Assembly: GCA_947475855.1 (NCBI GenBank)
Contig: CANJPN010000002.1
Location: forward strand, 1-36,865
Direction of reading: 5' to 3'
DNA length: 36,865 nt
Source of the DNA: Bradyrhizobiaceae bacterium
GTDB lineage: Bacteria > Pseudomonadota > Alphaproteobacteria > Rhizobiales > Hyphomicrobiaceae
The first letter of the stretch is position 1. Each line of letters begins with the position of its first letter. The notes beneath the pieces were generated by a model. That model saw only the letters and a program-made list of their open reading frames with translations, did no database searches and was not told the origin of the DNA. Shown one piece after another: positions 17,961 through 28,235 of this stretch. Made by a program: the position numbers and the translations under genes.

Positions 17961-20111
17961 TTACTTCCTCAACAAATCTGGGTTCGCCAACAACCGCAAA
18001 GCGTTCATGGTCACCAGCACCGTAGCGCCGGTGTCGGCGAGGATTGCCGGCCATAGTCCCGTGATGCCGAGGATTGTGGTGACGAGGAACACCGCCTTGA
18101 GGCCGAGCGAGACTGTGATGTTCTGCCAGATGTTGGACATCGTGCGCTGCGACAGGTCGATGAGGGCCGCAACATCCATGACCCGGCCGTGTAGGATCGC
18201 CGCGTCAGCGGTTTCCAGAGCCACGTCCGTGCCGCCGCCCATGGCGATTCCGACGTCGGCAGCAGCCAGCGCCGGGGCGTCGTTGATGCCGTCTCCAACC
18301 TTGGCCACAACTTGACCGGAGGTGCGCATTTCCTCGACAACGCGCAGCTTGTCCTCCGGCAGCATTTCTGCGCGCACGGCTATGCCAAGGTCCCCTCCAA
18401 CCGCCTCTGCTGTCAGCCGATTATCGCCGGTCAACATGATGACAGAGATCCCGCGGGCCTTCAGCGCTTCGAGACCCGCCTTGGCGTCGGCTCGCGGTTC
18501 GTCACGCATGGCGATCACGCCGGCTACGACTTCTCCAATGAGCAACACGGAGACGGTTTTGCCTTGCTCGTTGTGAGCAGTGATCATTGCCTTCGCATCG
18601 CCGAGTATCGCGCCGCGCGCTTCGGCTGCCGACGGCGAGCCCAGGAACAACTCTGCACCGTCGATCTGGCCCACCATTCCCTTGCCGTTGACGACCATCA
18701 CGCCCGAGGTGGTGGGGATCACGACGTTGTCGGCTGCAGCTCGCGCCAGAATCGCCTTGGCAAGCGGGTGGCTCGATCCCGTCTCTAGCGCTGCGGCGAG
18801 TGTGATCACGTCGCGCTCGGACCGCCCGATGCCGACGACATCAGTGACTTTCGGGCGGCCTTCCGTGAGCGTACCCGTCTTGTCGAGTGCCACGGTCGTG
18901 ACGCGACCGAGCGTTTCGAGAACAGATCCGCCCTTGATGAGAAGACCGCGTCGCGCGCCCGACGATAGTCCGGCAGCGATGGCGGCCGGCGTCGAAATGA
19001 CGAGCGCGCATGGGCAGCCGATCAGAAGAACTGCGAGACCCTTATAGATCCACTCGCTCCAACTGCCGCCGAACAGCAGCGGCGGGACGACCGCCACCAG
19101 AGCGCCGGCAGCCAACACGGCAGGAGTGTAGTAAAGCGAGAAGCGATCGATGAACCGCTGCGTCGGCGCCTTGGCCTCCTGCGCCTCCTCGACCAGACGC
19201 ACAACGCGGGCGATAGTGTTGTCGGCGGCCGTCGCGGTGACCTTGATGCGAAGCGCACCATCGAGATTGATGGTGCCGGCGAATACGCGATCGCCGGCAC
19301 GCTTGCGCTTGGCCACCGATTCGCCGGTCACGGGCGCTTCGTCGATCCCACTTTCGCCCTCGATGATCTCTCCGTCAGCTGGCAGTCGGTCGCCGGGTCG
19401 CACGAGGATGACTGAGCCGATCGCGAGCGTGTCGGCTGGTACTTCGATCGTGGCGCCGTCTCGCTCAAGCCACGCAGTCTTCGGCACGAGCGCGGTCAGC
19501 GCCCTAATACCGTCGCGGGCACGGCCGGCGGCGAATCCTTCCAGCAGTTCGCCGAGAAGGAACAGAACCACGACAACGGCTGCTTCCTCCGCGGCGCCGA
19601 TCAGCAGGGCGCCGACCGCCGCGATCGTCATCAGCATTTCGATCGTGAATGGCGAGCCAGCCCGCGCCGCCGCCCAGGCGCGTTGTGCAATCGGCACCAG
19701 TCCTACAGCCAGGGCCAGGATCATGGCGGGCAGCGCGATGCCGGGCCAGATACGGCTTGCCAGATAGGCGGCCGCCAACGCCGCAGCGCAGGCCACCACG
19801 AGCCGCGTCTTGGGTGACGACCAGGACAAGCCGTCCTCGTCGGTGTGCCCGCCATGATCGCTTTCGGGCGCGCCACCCTCAGCCGTGATGCCGTATCCGA
19901 GATCGGCCACCGCCTTCTCGACAGAGGCGAGACCTCCAGCCTGCGGCGAACCGGTGACCTTCAGCGCACCTGTGGACGCCGAAGCTTCGACGGCCGAGAT
20001 GCCAGGGAGGCGGCGGACGGCTGTCTCGATCTTGGTTGCGCACGCCGCGCAGTCCATGCCGGTAACTCTGTAACGGCGCTCTGAAGTTGCGTGTTCCTGG
20101 CTCGTGGTCAT
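17961..20111 (-). CDS. heavy-metal translocating P-type ATPase (Zn/Cd/Pb type)
   Basis: 716 aa; HMA 'TGMDCAACATKIETAVRRL', 'IGCPCALVISTPAAIAAGL', 'DKTGTLTEG', 'GDGINDAPALAAADVGIAMG'. Confidence 0.95.
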   Translation of the reverse strand: MTTSQEHATSERRYRVTGMDCAACATKIETAVRRLPGISAVEASASTGALKVTGSPQAGGLASVEKAVADLGYGITAEGGAPESDHGGHTDEDGLSWSSPKTRLVVACAAALAAAYLASRIWPGIALPAMILALAVGLVPIAQRAWAAARAGSPFTIEMLMTIAAVGALLIGAAEEAAVVVVLFLLGELLEGFAAGRARDGIRALTALVPKTAWLERDGATIEVPADTLAIGSVILVRPGDRLPADGEIIEGESGIDEAPVTGESVAKRKRAGDRVFAGTINLDGALRIKVTATAADNTIARVVRLVEEAQEAKAPTQRFIDRFSLYYTPAVLAAGALVAVVPPLLFGGSWSEWIYKGLAVLLIGCPCALVISTPAAIAAGLSSGARRGLLIKGGSVLETLGRVTTVALDKTGTLTEGRPKVTDVVGIGRSERDVITLAAALETGSSHPLAKAILARAAADNVVIPTTSGVMVVNGKGMVGQIDGAELFLGSPSAAEARGAILGDAKAMITAHNEQGKTVSVLLIGEVVAGVIAMRDEPRADAKAGLEALKARGISVIMLTGDNRLTAEAVGGDLGIAVRAEMLPEDKLRVVEEMRTSGQVVAKVGDGINDAPALAAADVGIAMGGGTDVALETADAAILHGRVMDVAALIDLSQRTMSNIWQNITVSLGLKAVFLVTTILGITGLWPAILADTGATVLVTMNALRLLANPDLLRK

Positions 20112-20187
20112 CGCATGCCTCCGGTGGAATCGCTGGCACCGTCATCCGCCGCGCTGCGATCCGCTCCTTGAATTGGTGACTGCCGAC

Positions 20188-20218
20188 ACCCTACATGCTC
20201 TAGTGACTAGAGGATCAA
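20188..20218 (-). promoter_or_regulatory. MerR-type promoter/operator for the P-type ATPase gene
   Basis: Minus strand TTGATC-19 bp-TAGGGT, spacer containing the 15-bp dyad ctctagtcactagag (20198-20212). Confidence 0.75.
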
Positions 20219-20229
20219 GAGGTTTCGAT

Positions 20230-20655
20230 ATGACCGGAGTCACCATCGGCAGTGCAGCCAAGGCAACCAGCGTCAAGGTTCCGACCATCCGCTACTACGA
20301 GGACGTGGGGCTGCTGCCGCGCGCGCCGCGAACCGATAGCAACCGGCGGCTCTACGGCCCCGACGAGTTGGCGAGGTTGCGCTTCATCCGGCATGCCAGG
20401 GAGCTGGGCTTCGAGGTCGACGACATCCGCGCACTGCTCGCATTGCAATCGGAGCCACAGCAGACATGCACCGAAGTCGATGCCATTGCCCGTTCCCATC
20501 TGACGGAGGTCGAGCGGCGGATTGAGAGCCTGTTGGCGCTGAAGAGCGAACTCGAAAGGATGATCAAGGGCTGCAAGCGCGGCAGGATCGCACAGTGCCG
20601 GATCATCGAGGTACTACAGAATCACGCGCAGTGCGCCCACCACCCCCGGGGCTGA
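20230..20655 (+). CDS. MerR-family heavy-metal-responsive regulator
   Basis: 'IGSAAKATSVKVPTIRYYEDVGLLPRAPRTDSNRRLYGPDELARLRFIRHARELGFEVDDIRALL'; C-terminal 'CKRGRIAQCRIIEVL'; start chosen at MTGVTIG. Confidence 0.92.
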   Translation: MTGVTIGSAAKATSVKVPTIRYYEDVGLLPRAPRTDSNRRLYGPDELARLRFIRHARELGFEVDDIRALLALQSEPQQTCTEVDAIARSHLTEVERRIESLLALKSELERMIKGCKRGRIAQCRIIEVLQNHAQCAHHPRG

Positions 20656-20802
20656 CGCGCGGCAGGCTCGACCTTCGCATGTGGCGGAACTGCGACCCAC
20701 GACAAGTTTACACAACCGGAAGCGCTGTCATGCCACTCTTCACTTGATCTTCGCCTTCGCGCACAGCACATTCGTGCCGACTATCAAAGGGTTCAGGCAC
20801 TG

Positions 20803-21195
20803 ATGCAGGGTTACGGACGATACAGCACTACGCGGCGGCTTCTAGCTGCAACGCTGTCGCTCGTCCTGGTCCTAGCGTCGATGATCGGAGCCTACGCACA
20901 TGCGGGGCACGAGGCCCAACATCACGATCACAGTGTGCATGCCGTTCTAGACAACTCGCCGGAATCGGGCGGCGTTGCTGACGATGGACACGGCCCAGAG
21001 AGCCCAAACTCAGCGGCCAAACACCCCTCTTGCGGCGACCTTCTCTGCCACGGTGGTTTCGCTATTCTGACCGGGCATGTCGATCGCGAGCGCGCGCATC
21101 AACGTTCGGTCGCTCTGATCCATCGCGACGATACGAGGTCCGGTTCCGGGCATTCGTCGCTCGATCGACCGCCAAGAGTTTCCGTTCTCGTGTGA
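20803..21195 (+). CDS. His-rich exported hypothetical protein
   Basis: 130 aa; signal-like N-terminus, 'HAGHEAQHHDHSVH'. Confidence 0.6.
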   Translation: MQGYGRYSTTRRLLAATLSLVLVLASMIGAYAHAGHEAQHHDHSVHAVLDNSPESGGVADDGHGPESPNSAAKHPSCGDLLCHGGFAILTGHVDRERAHQRSVALIHRDDTRSGSGHSSLDRPPRVSVLV

Positions 21196-21247
21196 TCGCC
21201 GGAGACCGTTGGTCTCCTTGTGCTCCGCCTGAACGGATATACCTTTC

Positions 21248-22990
21248 ATGACATCGTTTCTTGGTGCGCGCCCTCGCAAAGGGACAGCATTGCTACCGTC
21301 GTTTACGATGGCGATTCTGCTTCTGTTCGCTTCGCCGCCGACGTCAGTGGCGCACGAAGGCCACGACCATGGACCACCGGCGGGAGGAGGTGCGTCTCCA
21401 CCATCGCCGCGCGTGGTGGCCACGTCCGAGCGGTATCAACTCGTCGGCATCGTCGAGGGGCAGGTGCTCGTCATCTATCTCGATCACGCCGCCGACAACG
21501 CACCGGTGACGACCGCGAAAATCGAGGTCGCCATCGATGGTATGCCGTTCAAGGCCGAGGTGCAGAAGGACGGCACGTACGAGATCACGTCGCCGCACCT
21601 CAAGATGCCGGGTAGCCGCGAGGTGCTCGTTACCCTGACCGAGGGGAACGTCAGCGACCTGCTGATTGGCGCCGTTGTCATTCCTGCTGCCGGGCAGGCT
21701 GAGGCGAGACAGCCCAACCTGCTTGCGAGGCTGTTGAGCCCGTTAGGGCGACTGACGGCGTCGTCTGCTGCCCCACCCGGAAATGCGCGCGGACAAGACT
21801 CCGGCTGGCGCGTTACCGCGCTACCGGCAGGCGCAATTCTAGCCGTCGGTCTTCTGTTGGGTGTGGTGCTGCCGCGGCGACGCAGAGTCGTGGCGTTCAT
21901 CGTCGGCATCGCCGCTCTGTTGATCGCTGCGTCCGCCTTCGCGCATGAAGGCCATGACCATGGACCCGATGCGAGTGGCGGCTCGGGTAACGCACCGGCC
22001 CGTCGCCCTGACGGTACGATCTTCCTACCAAAGCCGTCGCAGCGCTTGTTGGAGGTCCGGACACTCAAGCTAGTGCCTTCGACTCAACGCCGCAGCGCGC
22101 GGCTCACGGGCCGCATAGTCGCCAACCCCAACTTCAGCGGCGTCGTGCAGAGTACGATCCAGGGGCGCTACCAAGCGCCGCCGGGGGGCGTGCCTTCGCT
22201 CGGCCAGCGGGTTGCCGCTGGAGATTTGCTCGGCCGCGTGGCCCCATCGTTCGCATCGATCGACGCTTCCGACATGACGCAGAAGCTCGGCGAGATCGAT
22301 CAGCAGATCGCTGTCACTCGCGCCAAGCTCTCGCGCATCGAGCCGCTGCTGCGGTCAAATGCAGTATCGCGAGGCACGGTGGAAGAGACGCAGATCCAGC
22401 TCGACGGACTTGTCCGTCGGCGAGAGGAACTACTCGCCTCGCGCATCCAGGCGGAAGAACTGCGCGCGCCGGTGGAAGGCGTCATAGCGGCCGTCCGGGT
22501 GGTGTCTGGGCAGGTCATCAGCCAGACCGATCAGGTGTTCCAGATCGTCAACCCATCGGAGTTGTTCGTCGAAGGGCTGATCTTCGACCAGATCGACCCG
22601 GATGCGATCGTCGAGGCGGACGCGGTTACCGCGGGCGGGCAGACGCTGGCACTCAGCTACGTCGGCCGCAGCCGTGCGCTACAGCAACAGTATGCGCTGA
22701 TCCAGTTCAAGATTACCGGCGCCGTCCGTTCGCTCAACGTCGGCATGCCCGTGACCATCATTGCGCGGACAGGGGAGCCTGTGACGGGCCTGTTCGTGCC
22801 GCGCGCGGCGATTACACAGGCGCCTAACGGGCAACCCGTCGTGTTCGTCCACAAGGAGCCCGAACTGTTCGTCCCGACGGCTGTACGCAGCGAAGTTTTC
22901 GACGCGCAGTCGGTACTGGTTAGTGGTGGCGTCAAGGCGGGCGACCAGATCGTCGTTGAGAACGCCCCTCTCATCAATCAGGTCAGGTAG
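21248..22990 (+). CDS. RND efflux periplasmic adaptor (CusB/CzcB-like) with extra N-terminal metal-binding region
   Basis: 580 aa; two HEGHDHGP motifs; HlyD-type barrel-sandwich 'APVEGVIAAVRVVSGQVISQTDQVFQIVNPSELFVEG'. Confidence 0.88.
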   Translation: MTSFLGARPRKGTALLPSFTMAILLLFASPPTSVAHEGHDHGPPAGGGASPPSPRVVATSERYQLVGIVEGQVLVIYLDHAADNAPVTTAKIEVAIDGMPFKAEVQKDGTYEITSPHLKMPGSREVLVTLTEGNVSDLLIGAVVIPAAGQAEARQPNLLARLLSPLGRLTASSAAPPGNARGQDSGWRVTALPAGAILAVGLLLGVVLPRRRRVVAFIVGIAALLIAASAFAHEGHDHGPDASGGSGNAPARRPDGTIFLPKPSQRLLEVRTLKLVPSTQRRSARLTGRIVANPNFSGVVQSTIQGRYQAPPGGVPSLGQRVAAGDLLGRVAPSFASIDASDMTQKLGEIDQQIAVTRAKLSRIEPLLRSNAVSRGTVEETQIQLDGLVRRREELLASRIQAEELRAPVEGVIAAVRVVSGQVISQTDQVFQIVNPSELFVEGLIFDQIDPDAIVEADAVTAGGQTLALSYVGRSRALQQQYALIQFKITGAVRSLNVGMPVTIIARTGEPVTGLFVPRAAITQAPNGQPVVFVHKEPELFVPTAVRSEVFDAQSVLVSGGVKAGDQIVVENAPLINQVR

Positions 22991-23001
22991 AGGGCGCACG
23001 C

Positions 23002-26000
23002 ATGTTCAAGCTGATCGTCGCTGCCAGCCTCAAGAACCGCATCATGGTTCTGGCGGCAGCCTTCATACTGGTCGCCTACGGCAGCTTCGTGCTGCCACGG
23101 CTGCCGGTCGACGTGTTCCCTGATCTCAACCGGCCGACGGTGGTGCTTATCACCGAGGCCGAGGGGCTCGCGCCGCAAGAGGTCGAGCAGCTCATCACGT
23201 ATCCGATCGAGACTGTCATGAACGGGATGCCAGGAGCTGCCCGCGTGCGGTCGGTATCGGGCGTCGGGCTATCCATCGTCTACGTCGAGTTCAGTTGGGA
23301 GGTCGAAATCTACCGCGCCCGCCAGCAGGTCGCCGAGCGGCTATCGCTAGTGCAAAGTCGGCTGCCGACCGGCATCCAGCCGCAGATGGGGCCGGTTTCC
23401 TCGATCATGGGCGAAATCATGCTCATTGCGGTGACGGGTCCGCCGGGCAAGTCGATGATGGAGTTGCGCGAGATCGCGGACTTCGTGATCCGCCCGCAAC
23501 TGCTGACGTTACCGGGCGTTGCCCAGATCATCCCGATAGGCGGCGAGGTGCGGCAGTACCGCGTTAGTCCAAACGTCGCAATGATGAGCGCGCTCAACGT
23601 CACGCCGCTGGAGCTAGAAACCGCCGTGCGCAAGTTCGGCGCGAACACCGGCGGCGGCTTCGTAGACCAGCATTCCCGCGAATACCTGATCCGCAACATC
23701 GGCCTCACCAACCGCATCGAGGACTTGCGCAGTCTGGTGGTGGCGACACGCCAAGGGCAGAACATCCTGCTGCGGCAAGTCGCCGAGGTCGGGTTTGCCC
23801 CGCGCGTGAAGCGTGGCGACGCCGGATTCATGGCCACTCCCGCCGTCATCGTCGCCGTCCAGAAGCAGCCGAGCGCCGATACGGTTTCGATGACCAAGGC
23901 CATCGAAGCGCAGCTGCGAGACATCCAGCGCACTATGCCGGCGGGGATCAAGGCCGATCAGGTACAGTTCCGGCAGGCGACATTCATCGAAACCTCGATC
24001 ACCAACGTGAAGACCGTCCTGCTCGAAGCCGCCGTGGTCGTCGCGATCATCCTCATGCTTTTCCTGATGAACGTTCGCGCGACCCTTATCTCACTTACCG
24101 CCATTCCGATCTCGGTCCTGATCACGATCCTCGTGTTCAAGTACTTCGGGCTGTCGATCAACACGATGACGCTGGGTGGCTTTGCGATCGCCATCGGCGA
24201 ACTGGTCGACGACGCCGTGGTCGGTATCGAGAACATCCTGAGGCGGCTCCGGGAGAACAGCCACCTTGCAACACCCAAGCCGGTGATCGACGTCGTGGCT
24301 GCAGCGAGCCAGGAAGTCCGTTCGGGCATTTTCTACGCCACTCTGATCATCGTTCTCGTGTTCGTGCCGCTGTTTGCATTGTCGGGCATCGAGGGGCGCC
24401 TCTTCACGCCGCTCGGCATCGCCTACATCGTTTCGATCATGGCTTCGTTGATAACGTCCATCACCGTGACGCCGGTGCTTGCGTATTACTTCCTGACGAA
24501 CGGTAAGAGTCACGACGAGCGCGACACCTACGTTGTCGCCAAGCTCAAGGTCGGCAACCGCATGCTGCTGAACTGGGCTTTCGGTCACGGTCGCGCGATC
24601 ATCGGGGTGATCGGTGTCGGTGTGCTGATCGCGGGCATCGGCGCCGTGCTGCTACCACGCGCCTTCCTGCCGCCCTTCAACGAAGGCACGCTACTGATCA
24701 ACCTGCAATACAATCCTGGGATCTCGCTGGCGGAGTCGAACCGTTTGGGCGTGATCGCCGAGCGGCTCATCATGCAGGTGCCCGAGGTAAAGACTGTCGG
24801 CCGGCGGACGGGGCGAGCCGAACTCGACGAGCACGCCGAGGGCATTCACAACACCGAGATCGACGTCGATCTGAGCCGCTCGGCGCGTCCCAAAGAGGAA
24901 GTGTACGCGGAGATCCGAACTCGGCTCTCACCGCTGCCGGTGGCGGTCGCCATCGGCCAGCCGATTGCGCACCGGCTCGATCACATGCTGTCGGGCGTTC
25001 GCGCGCAAGTCGCCATCAAGCTGTTCGGCGACGATCTCGATACGCTGCGCTCGCTGGCCGGTCAGATGCGTAATCGCCTGCAGTCCGTGCCGGGTCTCGT
25101 CGACCTTCAGGTCGAGAAGCAGGTGTTGATCCCGCAGCTCAAGGTGACGCCGGACTTCGAGCAGGCGGCCCTCTATGGCGTCACGCCGGCGACACTGACC
25201 GAGGCCCTGGAAGGACTATCGGGCGGTCGCGTTGTCTCGCAGATCGTCGAGGGCAACCGCCGCTTCGATGTCGTCGTGCGCCTGTCGGACCAGGACCGCT
25301 CGACGAACGGGCTGGAGGACTTGTTGGTCACCACGCCGCACGGCTATGTGCCGCTCCGCATGCTGGCCAAGGTCGAGGAGTCCGACGGGCCCAATCAGAT
25401 CCTGCGCGAGAACGGCCAACGCCGCATCGTCGTCTCGGCGAACGGGGATGGCCGACGCGACATGGCCGCGATCGTCGCCGACGTGCGCCGCCTTATCGGC
25501 GAGATGGACCTGCCGCGCGGTTACGTGACGCAGCTTGAAGGGACATTCACCGCCCAGGAAGAGGCGACGCTCGTTATCGGCATCCTCTCGCTCGTGTCCT
25601 TCGCCCTGGTCTTCATGGTGCTGTACCAGCGTTACCAGTCTGCCGTGCTGGCCTCGATCATCCTTCTCAACATCCCGCTGGGGCTGATCGGCAGCGTTGT
25701 TGCGCTGTGGCTCGCGGGACAATCACTGTCGGTCGCCTCGATGATCGGCTTCATCACGCTCGCCGGCATCACGGCGCGCAACGGCATCCTGAAGATCAGT
25801 CACTACCTCAACCTCGCTCTGCTCGAAGGCGAGCGGTTCGGCCGCGATCTCGTGATCCGAGGCAGCCTGGAGCGCATGGCGCCTGTGCTGATGACGGCAC
25901 TCGCGGCCGGCCTCGCCCTGATCCCACTCCTGTTTGGAGCCGGCGAGCCGGGGCGCGAGATACTGCATCCGGTGGCCGTCACCATCTTCGGCGGATTGAT

Positions 26001-26136
26001 CAGCGCCACGTTGATCGACGCCGTTCTGACACCTCTGATGTTCCTGTGGTTCGGCGAGAAGCCCCTCGCTCGGCTGCAGGCAGCGAATGCCTCGACGGCG
26101 GGGGCACCTGAGACTAACGCCGCCGAAGCCTACTGA
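23002..26136 (+). CDS. RND heavy-metal efflux pump, CzcA/CusA family
   Basis: 1044 aa; 'LPVDVFPDLNRPTVVLITEAEGLAPQEVEQLITYPIETVMNGMPGA'; multiple TM blocks. Confidence 0.95.
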   Translation: MFKLIVAASLKNRIMVLAAAFILVAYGSFVLPRLPVDVFPDLNRPTVVLITEAEGLAPQEVEQLITYPIETVMNGMPGAARVRSVSGVGLSIVYVEFSWEVEIYRARQQVAERLSLVQSRLPTGIQPQMGPVSSIMGEIMLIAVTGPPGKSMMELREIADFVIRPQLLTLPGVAQIIPIGGEVRQYRVSPNVAMMSALNVTPLELETAVRKFGANTGGGFVDQHSREYLIRNIGLTNRIEDLRSLVVATRQGQNILLRQVAEVGFAPRVKRGDAGFMATPAVIVAVQKQPSADTVSMTKAIEAQLRDIQRTMPAGIKADQVQFRQATFIETSITNVKTVLLEAAVVVAIILMLFLMNVRATLISLTAIPISVLITILVFKYFGLSINTMTLGGFAIAIGELVDDAVVGIENILRRLRENSHLATPKPVIDVVAAASQEVRSGIFYATLIIVLVFVPLFALSGIEGRLFTPLGIAYIVSIMASLITSITVTPVLAYYFLTNGKSHDERDTYVVAKLKVGNRMLLNWAFGHGRAIIGVIGVGVLIAGIGAVLLPRAFLPPFNEGTLLINLQYNPGISLAESNRLGVIAERLIMQVPEVKTVGRRTGRAELDEHAEGIHNTEIDVDLSRSARPKEEVYAEIRTRLSPLPVAVAIGQPIAHRLDHMLSGVRAQVAIKLFGDDLDTLRSLAGQMRNRLQSVPGLVDLQVEKQVLIPQLKVTPDFEQAALYGVTPATLTEALEGLSGGRVVSQIVEGNRRFDVVVRLSDQDRSTNGLEDLLVTTPHGYVPLRMLAKVEESDGPNQILRENGQRRIVVSANGDGRRDMAAIVADVRRLIGEMDLPRGYVTQLEGTFTAQEEATLVIGILSLVSFALVFMVLYQRYQSAVLASIILLNIPLGLIGSVVALWLAGQSLSVASMIGFITLAGITARNGILKISHYLNLALLEGERFGRDLVIRGSLERMAPVLMTALAAGLALIPLLFGAGEPGREILHPVAVTIFGGLISATLIDAVLTPLMFLWFGEKPLARLQAANASTAGAPETNAAEAY

Positions 26137-26169
26137 AACCTCAAGCATTCAACACCCAAGGAGACGCAC

Positions 26170-26550
26170 ATGACGACCATCAAGCGCCTGCTTTCAAGTC
26201 TCGTTGCCATTGCATTCGTGCTCGCTGCCCATTCAGCCTTCGCTCAGTCCAAGGGGCCGAACGGCGGCAAGCTGGTTGGCAAGGACGGTCATGAGACCGA
26301 GCTGGTGGCGAGCCCGACCGAGCTGACGCTGTATCTCATCGAGAAAGGCAAAGTCGAAAGCGCCAAGGGCGCCGTCGTTCGGGCCGTCATCCAGGAGGGC
26401 GGCAAGAACACCACGATCAATATGGTCGTCGTGGATGGCAAGAAGCTCGTCGCCAAGCTCGCAGCCCCGCTCGGCAAAGGCGCAATCGTGGTCGTCACAG
26501 GCAAGGACGATCACGGGCACGCGGTCAACGCACGGTACGTGATCGACTGA
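26170..26550 (+). CDS. small periplasmic hypothetical protein of the metal-efflux operon
   Basis: 126 aa, signal peptide 'MTTIKRLLSSLVAIAFVLAAHSAFAQ'; 34 bp after the RND gene with upstream 'aggaga'. Confidence 0.75.
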   Translation: MTTIKRLLSSLVAIAFVLAAHSAFAQSKGPNGGKLVGKDGHETELVASPTELTLYLIEKGKVESAKGAVVRAVIQEGGKNTTINMVVVDGKKLVAKLAAPLGKGAIVVVTGKDDHGHAVNARYVID

Positions 26551-26584
26551 GCCGAGCTTTGCTCGTGAAGGCGAGCGACGGCTT

Positions 26585-26911
26585 GTGGCACCCACGGCGA
26601 GGAACATCAAACACATGCTCATCGATAGCCCGCCTTCGGCAAGGCCGTTGCAGTTTGGTTTCCTCATGCTGCTGATGATGTTGATTCACACTCAGCTCAT
26701 GGCCCCTGCAGAAGCTCGCCAGAACAAGAAACGCCAAACGGTGGCCAAGCCGGTCAGCGGGTGGGTGTGTAATGCCTATGGGTCAGCCGGTGGCTGGCAA
26801 ACAGTCACCGGATCGCCCAGGCGGACGAAGGCCGCGGCTCAAGCCAGCGTACTGAAGGATTGCCAGAGTTCACTGTTTGCATGTCGAACCTCGGGATGTT
26901 GGCTGCGGTAG
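26585..26911 (+). CDS. hypothetical secreted protein (start uncertain)
   Basis: 108 aa, hydrophobic segment then 'GWVCNAYGSAGGWQTVTGSPRRTKAAAQASVLKDCQSSLFACRTSGCWLR'. Confidence 0.55.
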   Translation: MAPTARNIKHMLIDSPPSARPLQFGFLMLLMMLIHTQLMAPAEARQNKKRQTVAKPVSGWVCNAYGSAGGWQTVTGSPRRTKAAAQASVLKDCQSSLFACRTSGCWLR

Positions 26912-26956
26912 TCAGCCGCGCATCAAATGCCGAGTAGGATCTGAGGACGCCATCAA

Positions 26957-27535
26957 ATGCGACAAGGGACCGGCGCCGCATTCTGTCTAACTGTAAGCGT
27001 CTTGGTGGCCGTGGCGACCGCTGTAGCGCAGCAGGCGCCTGAGCCATCACCTTCGCTTGCGCCACCTCACGACCCGGATCACGCCGACAAGGCTGCAACA
27101 TGGTGCGCACTCCATGTAGGGCGGCGAGAGCTGGCGCATGCAATATCCGACTGCAACTACGCCATCGCGGCCAATCCGAACAACGCTGTCGCCTTTGCGA
27201 ATCGAGGAACCCTCTACTTGACGTATGGGGACACGAAACAAGCCCTGTCCGACTTCGAGAAGGCGCTTGAGCTTGCCCCAAGCGACGCCAACAACCACTA
27301 TAACCGTGGTGTGGCTCGCGGCCTCCTCGGGCAGCCCAACGCCGCCATCGCCGACTACACCGAGGCGATCAGACTGAGCCCCAATCTGGCCATCGCGCAT
27401 CACAATCGCGGCCGTGAGCATGAGGACAACGGCGATCGAGCCAAGGCTCTTGCCGACTACGAGCGGGCCCTTACAATCGACCCTAACCTCAAGCCGTCAC
27501 AACGAAGCATCAAGCGGTTGCGGGGTGATCTGTAA
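26957..27535 (+). CDS. TPR-repeat protein, exported
   Basis: Repeated TPR patterns 'AVAFANRGTLYLTYGDTKQALSDFEKALELAP', 'NHYNRGVARGLLGQPNAAIADYTEAIRLSP', 'AIAHHNRGREHEDNGDRAKALADYERALTIDP'. Confidence 0.85.
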   Translation: MRQGTGAAFCLTVSVLVAVATAVAQQAPEPSPSLAPPHDPDHADKAATWCALHVGRRELAHAISDCNYAIAANPNNAVAFANRGTLYLTYGDTKQALSDFEKALELAPSDANNHYNRGVARGLLGQPNAAIADYTEAIRLSPNLAIAHHNRGREHEDNGDRAKALADYERALTIDPNLKPSQRSIKRLRGDL

Positions 27536-27587
27536 GGGCGTCAAGGCGCCCCCTCCCGCGACCCTACCATGGGTCACACGTTTGCAG

Positions 27588-28058
27588 CTACTTCGCCAAC
27601 ACGATCAGCTCACCAGTCATCGACGGCTGATGTTGGCTGCAGACGATTCCATGGATGCCCGGCTTGTCGGCAACGAACGTGACCCTCGTCGACTGTCCTC
27701 TCTTCACGGTGAAGGTCTGCCCGAAGGCGGCGATCGTCGTTGCGTGCGCTGCCCCGTTGATGCCGACGAAATCAAGTGTGACCTCGTCACCCTGATTGAC
27801 GATGATCTGTGACGGTTGCCAGACGTAGGCGCTCACCTCCCATCGTTGGCTCTTCGCATCGGGAGGTGAGAGCACGAAGCCGCCGCCGGTCGGAAGCGGA
27901 GCGGTGGGGAACGGCTCCTTGTCCGCAGTCACGCCCCCCTTAGGCTCGACCGCCAGGATTGTGAAGCTCCGCTTGGTCGGAGTCTGCGCCGCAGCCCAGA
28001 GAGCGCCGAGACACGCGGCTAGAGCGCCGACGCACAAAGCCAATCGCATCCGTCCCAC
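27588..28058 (-). CDS. cupredoxin-domain protein
   Basis: 156 aa; 'IIVNQGDEVTLDFVGINGAAHATTIAAFG...DKPGIHGIVCSQHQPSMTGELIVL' has H...C..H...M copper ligands. Confidence 0.85.
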   Translation of the reverse strand: MGRMRLALCVGALAACLGALWAAAQTPTKRSFTILAVEPKGGVTADKEPFPTAPLPTGGGFVLSPPDAKSQRWEVSAYVWQPSQIIVNQGDEVTLDFVGINGAAHATTIAAFGQTFTVKRGQSTRVTFVADKPGIHGIVCSQHQPSMTGELIVLAK

Positions 28059-28235
28059 TAGCCGTCCTCCCGATCGTGCTTCATACCCGCAAGTTAGTGC
28101 ATGCTAACTTCATTAGTCAATGCACACTTGAAGGCGATCGACAGAGCACGACAGCACTAGATGTAATCAACATAACCAAAATTCGGCAGCATCTCGATCG
28201 CAAGCAGCGCAACAGCCGATCGCGCCGACGCGGAT

